Positions 7,012 through 14,073 of a DNA stretch of 26,785 nt are shown here, piece after piece. How positions within the stretch are numbered: position 1 is the stretch's first letter; each line of letters opens with the position of its first letter. A program made the translations under genes and the position numbers. The DNA comes from Bacillota bacterium (lineage in GTDB: Bacteria; Bacillota; Sulfobacillia; JAJZYS01; JAJYTV01). Under the pieces are notes generated by a model. It searched no databases and had not been told where the DNA came from. It was given only the letters and a program-made list of their open reading frames with translations. The DNA lies in contig JAJZIE010000009.1 in assembly GCA_021810725.1 (NCBI GenBank), forward strand, positions 1 to 26,785. Reading direction: 5' to 3'.

Positions 7012-8649
7012 TTGCGCGGCCAAGGGATCGGTCCGCTCTTGGCGGTGGGAATGCTCCTCCTTGCGGGCTGTGGCGCGGCGGGCCCCGCTGCGAAGGCACC
7101 GGCGCGCGAGGCGCCCCTGCGCATCGTCGAGCCGCCGCTGCCGAAACTCCCCGTGGTGGCGGTGCAGGATACAGAGATCAGCACGCGGACCATCGCGACG
7201 GACGTCGCCGCCCTTGCCGCACTGCGCGCGGCGCATCCGGGCGACGGCATCGTGCGCGGTCCGGGGCAACTGGTGTTCAACATCGATCTCGCCCTCAGGC
7301 CCAAGGAGCATGCCTTCGCGGCGCACCTCGAAGTCCACATGCAAGACAACATCGGCCAGCCGATCCCGGTCATCTACTTCAACGCGTGGCCCGACGCCCA
7401 TCACTTTCGCATCGTGGGCGGCTACGAGCAGGTGGCGCATGTGACCGTGGACGGGAGCCCCGTGCGCTTCAGCCTGCGCGGCACGCTGCTGCGGGTCTAT
7501 CCCCGGACGCCCGTCGCGCCCGGGCAGTCGGTGATCGTGGCGATGGATCTCAAGGCCAAGCTGCCCGAGATTCCGGACCGCTACGGCTGGACGGGCCAGC
7601 AGATGGCGCTCGGCAACTGGTTTCCCATGCCGGCGGTGCACGACCAGTACGGCTGGGTGACGCCGCCCTACTATTCCGGCGGTGACTCCTTCTATTCTCT
7701 GACCGCCGCCTTTCATCTCCATGTCACCGCGCCCAAGGGTTACGTCTACGCCGTGACCGGCGATGAGCAGGGGTCGGTCGAGCACCCGGACGGCACCGTC
7801 ACGACGGACTATAGCGCCGTCGGTGTGCGCGACGTCGCGCTGATGGGTGATTCGGCCTACCAGGTGATCTCGGGCAGCGTCGACGGCGTCCGGGTTCTCA
7901 CCTACAGCCCGCCGCGGGACCTTCCGACAGCCAGGCAGATGGAGCGGATCGGCCTTCAGGCGATGCACTACTACGACCAGCTGTACGGGCAGTATCCCTT
8001 TTCGAGCGTCTCGATCTGCCTGATGCAAGGCTGGTTCGACGGCATGGAGTATCCCAGGCTCGTCATGGTGGTGCCGGATCCCACCTTCGCCGACGCCGGG
8101 CAGGCGCTCGCGGACCGTGTCACAGTGAGCCACGAGCTCGCCCACCAGTGGTTCTTCAGTCTCGTCGGAGACGACGAGTATCTGACGCCGTGGCTGGACG
8201 AGGCGTTCGCCACTTTCTCGTCCTACCGCTTCGCGAACATCCCTCAGCCCTGGGCCTACGACAACCAGGAGACCGATGACGTCACCGACCCCGTCAGCGC
8301 CTTCCCGGACCCGGACTTCTCCGTCGCCCCGTCGGACGATTACGACGAGGCGGTGTACGTGAACGGGTCCTACGCGCTCGAGCAACTGCGCACGATCATG
8401 GGCTACGAGACGGGCGCTTCGGTGTTCGACCAGATGATGCGTGCATACGTGCAGCGCTACGAGTACCGCGTCGCGACCTCGCAGGACTTCCTGCACTACG
8501 TGGAGCAGGCGTTCGCGGCGCAGGACCCGCTGCTGCGCCTCTCGTCGGAGCTCGCCGCCCTGGATATCCACGCTTCCGACGCCGTTTCGGCACCGGTCAA
8601 CCATTGGGCCCGCCTCGAAGAGCGGGAGAACGGGCGCAACTGGCGCTGA
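7012..8649 (+). CDS. M1 family metallopeptidase, lipoprotein
   Basis: 545 aa. The N-terminus is a lipoprotein signal (hydrophobic LLAVGMLLL then lipobox LAGC, Cys20), so the enzyme should be anchored outside the membrane. The zinc site is complete: H374-E375-L-A-H378 (HELAHQW), 18 residues, then E397 (WLDEAFATF). The M1 exopeptidase motif appears as GMEYP at the usual distance before it, in place of the classic GAMEN. An N-terminal beta-sandwich (about 70-260) precedes the catalytic domain, as in the M1 family; the large C-terminal domain of classical aminopeptidase N is absent. TTG 7012 is preceded by GGAGGTGG at 6998-7005 with good spacing. It may scavenge peptides; the substrate is unknown. 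Confidence 0.88.
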   Translation: MRGQGIGPLLAVGMLLLAGCGAAGPAAKAPAREAPLRIVEPPLPKLPVVAVQDTEISTRTIATDVAALAALRAAHPGDGIVRGPGQLVFNIDLALRPKEHAFAAHLEVHMQDNIGQPIPVIYFNAWPDAHHFRIVGGYEQVAHVTVDGSPVRFSLRGTLLRVYPRTPVAPGQSVIVAMDLKAKLPEIPDRYGWTGQQMALGNWFPMPAVHDQYGWVTPPYYSGGDSFYSLTAAFHLHVTAPKGYVYAVTGDEQGSVEHPDGTVTTDYSAVGVRDVALMGDSAYQVISGSVDGVRVLTYSPPRDLPTARQMERIGLQAMHYYDQLYGQYPFSSVSICLMQGWFDGMEYPRLVMVVPDPTFADAGQALADRVTVSHELAHQWFFSLVGDDEYLTPWLDEAFATFSSYRFANIPQPWAYDNQETDDVTDPVSAFPDPDFSVAPSDDYDEAVYVNGSYALEQLRTIMGYETGASVFDQMMRAYVQRYEYRVATSQDFLHYVEQAFAAQDPLLRLSSELAALDIHASDAVSAPVNHWARLEERENGRNWR

Positions 8650-8736
8650 GCCGTGGATGCGGCGCGCGGCAGCCGCCCGGGGTCTTGGCTGGACTCGCCT
8701 GCACGAAAGGACCTTCCTCGGATCGGCGTGTCGCCC

Positions 8737-8742
8737 TACAAT
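8737..8742 (+). promoter_or_regulatory. Possible -10 element for the sensor kinase operon
   Basis: TACAAT at 8737-8742 lies 24 bases before the sensor GTG and overlaps no gene. The -35 region (TTCCTC at 8714-8719, 17-base spacer) is poor. Confidence 0.4.
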
Positions 8743-8766
8743 GGCGGCAAGGAGGGGAGCGCGGGC

Positions 8767-9879
8767 GTGGGGGAGAGGGTCAGGCCGCTCGACGTGACCT
8801 TGGCTTTGCGTGCCGCGGCGGCGCGATCCGGCCGCGGCCTGACGGACGACCAGGCGCGGCGCATCGCTCAGATCGTGCTCCGCCTCGCCAAGGTGCCGGC
8901 CGTCGCCATCACCGACAGTGTGCGCATCCTGGCTTACGAGGGCCGAGGCTGTCCCCACATGCATCCGGGGCAGCCGGTCCAGACCCGTGCCACGCGCCGG
9001 GTGTTGCGGACCGGCGAGGCGGCGACGATCGAGCGCAAGGCGGATCTGCAGTGCCCGGTAGAGGGCTGTCCCTGCGCGATCGAGTCCGCCGTGATCGCGC
9101 CGCTGAAGCTCCAGGGGCAGGTCATCGGCACCGTGAAACTCTACGACGTGCTGCCCGGGCCGATGCCGGACTACGTGCGGCGGCTCGCGGTCGGGATCTC
9201 GGAACTCCTGAGTTTGGAGGCCGAGGCGCACGAAACCGAACGCCAGCGCGAGCTGCTGGCCCAGGCAAGACTTGAAGCCCTGCAGGCGCAGATCCGCCCG
9301 CACTTCCTCTTCAACACGCTCAATACCGTCATCGCCATGAGCCGCCGGGATCCGGAGCTGGCGCGTGAACTGCTGGGGGAACTCGCGGGTTTTTTGCGCC
9401 AGACCATCAGCTATCGCGGCGAAACGGCGACGGTGCGGGACGAGGTCTCATTCGCCGCGCAATACCTCAGGCTCGAGCAGGCGCGCTTCGGCGAGCGTCT
9501 TGGCGTGCGCCTCGCCATCGACCCCGGCGTGCAGGAAGCGGAGATGCCGGTCCTGTCGCTGCAGCCGCTTGTGGAGAACAGCGTGGTGCACGGACTCGCG
9601 GCCAAGGAGGGGCCGGGCAGGCTCGTCGTCTCGGCCCGGCGGCGCGGGACGCACCTGCAGATTGCCGTGGTGGATGACGGCGTCGGCCTCTCGCAGACCA
9701 GGCTGCGGCGCCTCTACAGCCAGGACGAGAGCACCATGGGCCTCGGTATCGCCAACATCGCCGGACGCCTCGAGGCGCTCTATGGCACGGAGGCGCACCT
9801 GAGGCTGCGCAGCCGGGAGGGCAGGGGGACGGCGGTCTTCCTGCAATTGCCCCTGCGGCGCAGGGAGGGGAATCCATGA
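8767..9879 (+). CDS. LytS-family sensor histidine kinase, soluble
   Basis: 370 aa with no membrane segments. The N-terminal half is a GAF-like domain of the LytS type (VPAVAITD, GRGCPHMHPGQPVQT) with a Cys cluster near residues 59 and 98-105 (LQCPVEGCPCAIESAVIAPL), a pattern I recall from other LytS GAF domains. The kinase core has His179 in the AQIRPHFLFNTLN box, the N-box (LQPLVENSVVHGL), VVDDGVGL and GLGIANI. GTG 8767 was chosen because AAGGAGGGG at 8749-8757 precedes it; the frame is open further upstream without a ribosome site. The end overlaps the response regulator as ATGA. Lacking the 5-TM module, it probably senses a cytoplasmic signal, perhaps redox or metal through the cysteines. 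Confidence 0.88.
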   Translation: MGERVRPLDVTLALRAAAARSGRGLTDDQARRIAQIVLRLAKVPAVAITDSVRILAYEGRGCPHMHPGQPVQTRATRRVLRTGEAATIERKADLQCPVEGCPCAIESAVIAPLKLQGQVIGTVKLYDVLPGPMPDYVRRLAVGISELLSLEAEAHETERQRELLAQARLEALQAQIRPHFLFNTLNTVIAMSRRDPELARELLGELAGFLRQTISYRGETATVRDEVSFAAQYLRLEQARFGERLGVRLAIDPGVQEAEMPVLSLQPLVENSVVHGLAAKEGPGRLVVSARRRGTHLQIAVVDDGVGLSQTRLRRLYSQDESTMGLGIANIAGRLEALYGTEAHLRLRSREGRGTAVFLQLPLRRREGNP

Positions 9880-10628
9880 CGCTCAGAGCCCTGATCGTCG
9901 ACGACGAGCCGCCGGCGCGCGCGGAACTTCGCTACCAACTGGAGCGGCTGCGCGGCGTCGAGGTGGTCGGAGAGGCGCAGACCGGCGGGGAGGCCTTAAA
10001 GCTCCTAGGGGCGCTGGCGTACGACGTCGTCTTTCTGGACATCGAGATGCCCGGTCTCGACGGGGTCGCGCTCGCAGAGCGGATCGCGGCCGGCGACTAC
10101 GGCTCGCCGCTCGTCGTCTTCGTCACGGCCCACGACCAGCACGCGCTGCGGGCCTTCGACGTCGAGGCCGTGGACTACATCCTGAAACCCCTCGACCCGC
10201 GGCGCCTGGCCGCAACCGTGGACCGGCTGCGCCTGCGGCGCCAGGGCGCGGCCGACGTCGGCAGGGCGGCGGAGCCCCTTGCGGATCCGCCACGCTTTCT
10301 TGCCGGGCGCGATGGCGAGAGGGCCTTTCCGGTGCCGCTCAACGAAATTTCCTACCTGACGGCGCAAGGCGATGCCGTCCACCTGGTGACGACGGAGGGA
10401 CGCCAGCTCGACCTGCGTGACGCCACGCTGACGGGCATGGAGCGGCTCTTGCCGGCGGACCGCTTCTTCCGCTGCCACCGCGGCTATCTCGTGCAGGTGC
10501 ACGAGGTGGCCGAGATCGTGCCGTTTTTCAACGGCACCTATCTGCTGCGCATGAAGGGAAGCCGCGACGAGGTGCCGGTCAGCCGGAGCCGCGTGCGGCG
10601 GCTGAAGGAGCTGTTCCGCCTGGCCTGA
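9876..10628 (+). CDS. LytTR-family response regulator
   Basis: 250 aa. An N-terminal receiver domain has the acidic pair Asp9/Asp10, the phospho-acceptor Asp55 in FLDIEMPGLDG, the switch Thr in FVTAHDQHAL and Lys in YILKPLD. The C-terminal LytTR DNA-binding domain covers about 145-245 (EISYLTAQGDAVHLVTTEG, FFRCHRGYLVQV, VPVSRSRVRRLKELF). It is translationally coupled to the sensor by the ATGA overlap at 9876-9879. Bacillus LytR/LytT relatives control murein hydrolase, lrgAB-type or carbon-uptake genes. No obvious target operon lies adjacent, since the next gene is convergent. Confidence 0.93.
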   Translation: MTLRALIVDDEPPARAELRYQLERLRGVEVVGEAQTGGEALKLLGALAYDVVFLDIEMPGLDGVALAERIAAGDYGSPLVVFVTAHDQHALRAFDVEAVDYILKPLDPRRLAATVDRLRLRRQGAADVGRAAEPLADPPRFLAGRDGERAFPVPLNEISYLTAQGDAVHLVTTEGRQLDLRDATLTGMERLLPADRFFRCHRGYLVQVHEVAEIVPFFNGTYLLRMKGSRDEVPVSRSRVRRLKELFRLA

Positions 10629-10643
10629 GGGGCTGGGTGTTCC

Positions 10644-10862
10644 TCAGTGCCCCGCGCTCACGGTCTGCACGACGCGTACCACAATCAGCACCAGCATCAG
10701 GACGACGTAGACGCGCAGTCCCCAGAGCACGACCGAGAGCCCCCGCGAAAAGCGGCGCCGGCCGAGATGGACCTTTTCCTTCGCCCAGACGAGCTGGTCG
10801 TCCTCGAGGAGCTGCAGGATCTCTTCCTGGCCCAGCTCCGGGTCGTGGTGGCGCGGTGCCAA
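10644..10862 (-). CDS. 72-aa membrane protein downstream of NRAMP transporter
   Basis: Reading leftwards from TTG 10862, with GGAGGG six bases ahead, a 72-aa protein is predicted. It has a His/acidic-rich N-terminus (APRHHDPELGQEEILQLLED), a basic patch (GRRRFSRG) and one C-terminal membrane helix (VYVVLMLVLIVVRVV). It starts 11 bases after the transporter stop on the same strand, so it should belong to the regulator-transporter operon. I do not recognise the family. The acidic/His-rich end could contact metal ions or the transporter; E. coli MntS shows that small proteins can act on Mn transport, but there is no visible similarity. Confidence 0.65.
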   Translation of the reverse strand: MAPRHHDPELGQEEILQLLEDDQLVWAKEKVHLGRRRFSRGLSVVLWGLRVYVVLMLVLIVVRVVQTVSAGH

Positions 10863-10873
10863 GGCGATCCCTC

Positions 10874-12244
10874 CTAGCTGCCGATCAGGTGCGGAAAGAC
10901 GGTGCTGAGGCCGTAAAAGAGCCCGACCGCGATCAGGAAGACGGTGATGCCGCCGCCGAAGACGTTCGCCCAGATGCCGTTGCGCTGCTCGCCCATCACG
11001 ACGGGGTCGTTCACCAGCAGCAGCAGGAACACGAGCGCTGGCGGCATCGCCAGGACCGCGATCACGTTGACCATCAGGATGATGTACTCGAGCGGCGCGC
11101 CGGGCAGAAGCACGAGCAGCGCAGCAAGGATGGACGAGGCGAGCAGGATCGCATAGAAGGGCCACGCCTCGCGCAGCGGGCGGTTGAGGCTGTGTCCGGT
11201 GTGCAGCACCTCGCCGAAGGCGTAGGCGGAGGACGTCGAGATCGTGATGACGGCCACCATGCCGGCCTCGAAGATGCCGAGGGCGAAGAGCGTCGCCCCG
11301 ATGTGGCCCACCCACGGGACGAGCGCCTGCGCGAACTGGGCGGCCTGGAATGTGCTCGCGCTCACGCCGTGCAGATAGAGCGGCGACGCCGCGATGATCG
11401 TGGCGATGCCGAACGCCGCCGCGAGCAGGGTGCCGAGCAGGGCGTCGAGCCTGCCGCTGCCGACGTCCTTCGGCGTCAGTCCCTTGTCGACGACGGAGCT
11501 CTGCTGGAAGAAGAGCATCCAGGGCGTCACGGTCGCGCCGATGTCGGCCATGAGGAGCAGCAGCATGCTGCCCGAGATGCCACCGGGAAGCGGCCCGAAG
11601 TGCAGGAACGCCTGCCCGATACTGGACCAGTGCGGATGGCTCAGTAGCGCGGCCGGGATGAACAAGGCGTTGAAGGCGGCGAGCGTCAGCGTCGCCCGCT
11701 CCCAGGTCCAGTAGCGTCCGGTCGTGACCACGAGCAGGACGATCACGACGGCGCCCGCGACGGACACGAGCGGCGGCACGCCGAAGAAGCCGAGTCCAGC
11801 CCGGATGCCGATGAACTCCGTCACGAGCGTGAGGAAGTTGCCGAGCATCAGGTCCCCCATGGCGAACCAGCCCCAGAAGGGACCGAAGCGGTCGAAGATG
11901 AGTTCCGCGTGGCCTCGGTGCGTCACCGCGCCGAGGCGCAGCGTCATCTCCTGGACGACGAAGCCCATGAGGAACGTGACGAGAACGAACGGCAGAAAGA
12001 AGCCGATGCCGAACTGTGCGCCGGTGGCGGCGTAGGATAGCATGCTGGGCGCGTCGTTCTCGCCCAAAAAGACGAGGATGCCCGGGCCGAGCAGAAGCCA
12101 GAAGACCCGCAGGCCCCGGAACCTTCCCGCCCGGCGGGCCTGGGCGACGGCCAACCGGTCCCGGGCGCGGTCAAGGTCCTCATGGGTGATGGCGGGCTGA
12201 CCGGGGCTGGTGCCCGGCGCCTGCCGCCAATTGGCGTCGTCCAC
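10874..12244 (-). CDS. Divergent NRAMP (SLC11) divalent metal transporter
   Basis: 456-aa polytopic protein with the NRAMP layout of about 11 membrane helices. In TM1 the usual DPGN is replaced by D64-A-P-S (GENDAPSMLSYAATGA). In TM6 the usual MPHN is T240-P241-W242-M (IGATVTPWMLFFQQS). The Met that contributes a soft ligand to Mn/Fe in classical MntH is therefore absent. Members without MPH have been described as magnesium transporters (NRMT clade), so Mg or another hard cation is possible. GTG 12244 has AAGGAGG in front. It lies 33 bases after the MntR-like gene and shares its promoter; the pairing with a metal repressor argues for a regulated metal substrate. Confidence 0.88.
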   Translation of the reverse strand: MDDANWRQAPGTSPGQPAITHEDLDRARDRLAVAQARRAGRFRGLRVFWLLLGPGILVFLGENDAPSMLSYAATGAQFGIGFFLPFVLVTFLMGFVVQEMTLRLGAVTHRGHAELIFDRFGPFWGWFAMGDLMLGNFLTLVTEFIGIRAGLGFFGVPPLVSVAGAVVIVLLVVTTGRYWTWERATLTLAAFNALFIPAALLSHPHWSSIGQAFLHFGPLPGGISGSMLLLLMADIGATVTPWMLFFQQSSVVDKGLTPKDVGSGRLDALLGTLLAAAFGIATIIAASPLYLHGVSASTFQAAQFAQALVPWVGHIGATLFALGIFEAGMVAVITISTSSAYAFGEVLHTGHSLNRPLREAWPFYAILLASSILAALLVLLPGAPLEYIILMVNVIAVLAMPPALVFLLLLVNDPVVMGEQRNGIWANVFGGGITVFLIAVGLFYGLSTVFPHLIGS

Positions 12245-12277
12245 GGTTCGCCTCCTTCCCTGGCCGATGCAGGGCGG

Positions 12278-12949
12278 CTAGCCCCTCGATCCCGTACGCT
12301 CCACCCAGATCGATTCGGAGACCCTGAGTCCCAGGATGTGCGTCCTTCCGCCCGTCTCGATGGTCACGTTGAGGTCCACGGGGTTGCGCGCGGATACCTC
12401 AAGCAGGCTGCCAGGCATCAGGCCCAGATCCTCGACGTAGCGCAGCAGGCCCGGTACGCGCTCGTTGACGCGGGCGACGCGCACCTGCTCGCCTACGGGC
12501 AGATCGCGCAGCAGGACGAGATCGGGCTGCGACAGGTGCCCGTGCTTGTCGGGGATGGGATAGCCGTGCGGACAGGTGTAGGGATTCTCGAGCAGGGCCT
12601 CCATGCGGTCCACGACTTCATCGGGCAGCGCGTGCTCCATCTGGTCTGCGTAGGCGTCCACCTGCTGCCAGGGGATGTGGAGCACGTCCGCGAGGAAGCG
12701 CTCGACGAGCCGGTGCCGCCGCACGACCCCCAAGGCGAGATCCTCGCCCTCCGGCGTCAGCGAGACGCCGCCGTAGTTGCGGTAGAGGATCAGGTGATCC
12801 CGGGCGAGACGCTTGAACATGGCGGTGGCCGAGGCTGCCGTGACGCCGCGCCGATCGGCGACGGATCCGGTGCTGACCGGGTCGTGCGGGTTTTCGCACT
12901 GCAGGCGGTAGATGTCGGCGAGGTAGTCCTCCCGCGCCAGCCCGCTCAT
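12278..12949 (-). CDS. DtxR/MntR-family metal-dependent repressor
   Basis: 223 aa with three parts: an N-terminal winged helix (EDYLADIYRL, TAASATAMFKRLARDHLI, YGGVSLTPEG), a metal-binding dimer domain (about 75-140) and a C-terminal FeoA/SH3-like domain (about 150-220). By eye the ligands are Asp8, His79, Glu83, Asp102, Glu105 and His106. Asp at position 8 matches Bacillus MntR rather than Met10 of DtxR, and DtxR Cys102 is Asp here, so Mn2+ is the more likely co-repressor. It is the first gene of the unit with the NRAMP transporter, behind a good promoter with a palindromic operator just downstream of the -10, which suggests autorepression by metal. Confidence 0.9.
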   Translation of the reverse strand: MSGLAREDYLADIYRLQCENPHDPVSTGSVADRRGVTAASATAMFKRLARDHLILYRNYGGVSLTPEGEDLALGVVRRHRLVERFLADVLHIPWQQVDAYADQMEHALPDEVVDRMEALLENPYTCPHGYPIPDKHGHLSQPDLVLLRDLPVGEQVRVARVNERVPGLLRYVEDLGLMPGSLLEVSARNPVDLNVTIETGGRTHILGLRVSESIWVERTGSRG

Positions 12950-12971
12950 CGGGACAGCCCCCTAAAAAGAG

Positions 12972-12989
12972 TTTTAAGCGTGTCTAAAA
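12972..12989 (-). promoter_or_regulatory. Putative MntR/DtxR operator
   Basis: TTTTAAGCGTGTCTAAAA is an interrupted palindrome (outer TTTTA/TAAAA exact). It lies between the -10 element and the regulator ATG, about where transcription should start. A second TAAAA/TTTTA pairing overlaps it on the left (12963-12976). A/T-ended palindromes of this form are typical of DtxR-family sites. Confidence 0.6.
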
Positions 12990-13000
12990 CGCTTGTTTGT

Positions 13001-13029
13001 ATTGTATGCGGCGACCAGCCCGCTTGCAA
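13001..13029 (-). promoter_or_regulatory. Sigma-A promoter of the metal operon
   Basis: On the minus strand, TTGCAA (13024-13029) and TACAAT (13001-13006) are separated by exactly 17 bases. This is one of the best promoter matches in the window. Transcription would run into the operator and then the DtxR/MntR-type gene. Confidence 0.75.
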
Positions 13030-13139
13030 CCCTGCCCAGGACTTCCCGCCGCTCTATCTTGTGCCTTGGGCGGCGCTCGGTTACGTTGGGCGCATAAACT
13101 GGGCGTCTGCGTGAGGACGTCCCGGGGGAGTGTCAACCC

Positions 13140-14072
13140 ATGACGAAACTGCGCACCGGAGAGCCTTGGCAGCCCGCGGACGTTTACGGCCGCAGCCTGC
13201 GGGGCTTTAGTCTCAATCTGGTGGTCCGTTCCATCGCCGAGAGCGTGGCCTTCTACGAGCAGACCCTGACGCTGCGCCGCCTATACAGCGACGAGGACTT
13301 CGCCGCCTTCGCGGGTCATGGCCTCAGGCTCATGCTGCACGCCGACCACACCTACGGTCGCATGCCCTCGGGCCGCCATGTCGCCGAGGGACCGCGCGGC
13401 GCGGGCGTCGAGATCCGGCTGCTCGGCCCAAGCCCTGATCATGCCGCGCGCTGCGCAGCCCAGTGCGGCGGCGAGGTTCTCCTGCCTCCGACCGCGTTCG
13501 CCCACGGTTGGCGCGAGTGCCACGTCAGCGACCCCAGCGGCTACGTCTTCGTCGTCGGGGAACCGACGGCGGAGCCCGAGCGCAGGGGCGGCGGTGTGCG
13601 CCTGCGGCCGCTGCAGGGCGAGGATGCGGATGCGGTGCTCTCCGTCCTGGACGAGTGGTGGGGAGGGCGACCGATGACGCCCAGGCTGCCGCGGCTCTTC
13701 TTCGAGTACTTTTCCGACGCGAGCTTTGCCGCCGAGGACGGCGAATCGGGCAGGCTCGTGGGCTTCCTCTGCGGCTTCTTCGCGACGGGCGACAGCGAAC
13801 GGGCGTACATCCATTTCGTCGGCGTAGATCCCGAGGCGCGCGGGCGCGGCATCGGCCGGCTGCTCTACGAGGCGTTCTTCGCGGCCGCGCGCGCCGCGGG
13901 ACGGACGTCCGTGACGGCTATCACGGCGCCGGTCAACAGCGGTTCGGTCGCCTTCCATCAGGCCATGGGCTTCCACATCGTGCCCGGGGACCGCATCGAG
14001 ATGGGCCTGCCCGTGCACACAGACCGCGAAGGGCCGGGTACCAGCCACGTCGTGTTCCGGCGCGCGGTCTGA
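13140..14072 (+). CDS. VOC (glyoxalase-like) - GNAT acetyltransferase fusion
   Basis: 310 aa in two domains. Residues about 20-140 form a vicinal-oxygen-chelate fold (FSLNLVVRSIAESVAFYEQT, GVEIRLLGP, WRECHVSDPSGYVFVV). Residues about 150-305 form a GNAT N-acetyltransferase (RLRPLQGEDADAVLSVLDEW; AYIHFVGVDPEARGRGIGR with the acetyl-CoA loop RGRGIGRLLYEAF; NSGSVAFHQAMGFHIVPGD). The first VOC metal ligand, usually His, looks replaced (Asn in SLNLVV), so this half may bind a ligand rather than catalyse. ATG 13140 has GGGGGAG upstream. The combination suggests detoxification or resistance to a small amine-bearing compound; the neighbouring drug-efflux genes fit that idea, but the substrate is unknown. 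Its 3' end nearly abuts the convergent ABC gene. Confidence 0.85.
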   Translation: MTKLRTGEPWQPADVYGRSLRGFSLNLVVRSIAESVAFYEQTLTLRRLYSDEDFAAFAGHGLRLMLHADHTYGRMPSGRHVAEGPRGAGVEIRLLGPSPDHAARCAAQCGGEVLLPPTAFAHGWRECHVSDPSGYVFVVGEPTAEPERRGGGVRLRPLQGEDADAVLSVLDEWWGGRPMTPRLPRLFFEYFSDASFAAEDGESGRLVGFLCGFFATGDSERAYIHFVGVDPEARGRGIGRLLYEAFFAAARAAGRTSVTAITAPVNSGSVAFHQAMGFHIVPGDRIEMGLPVHTDREGPGTSHVVFRRAV

Positions 14073-14073
14073 T

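Noticed and set aside
10637..11647. Long plus-strand open frame opposite the NRAMP gene
   Set aside because: GC-driven shadow frame with His/Glu/Arg-rich product and no ribosome site.
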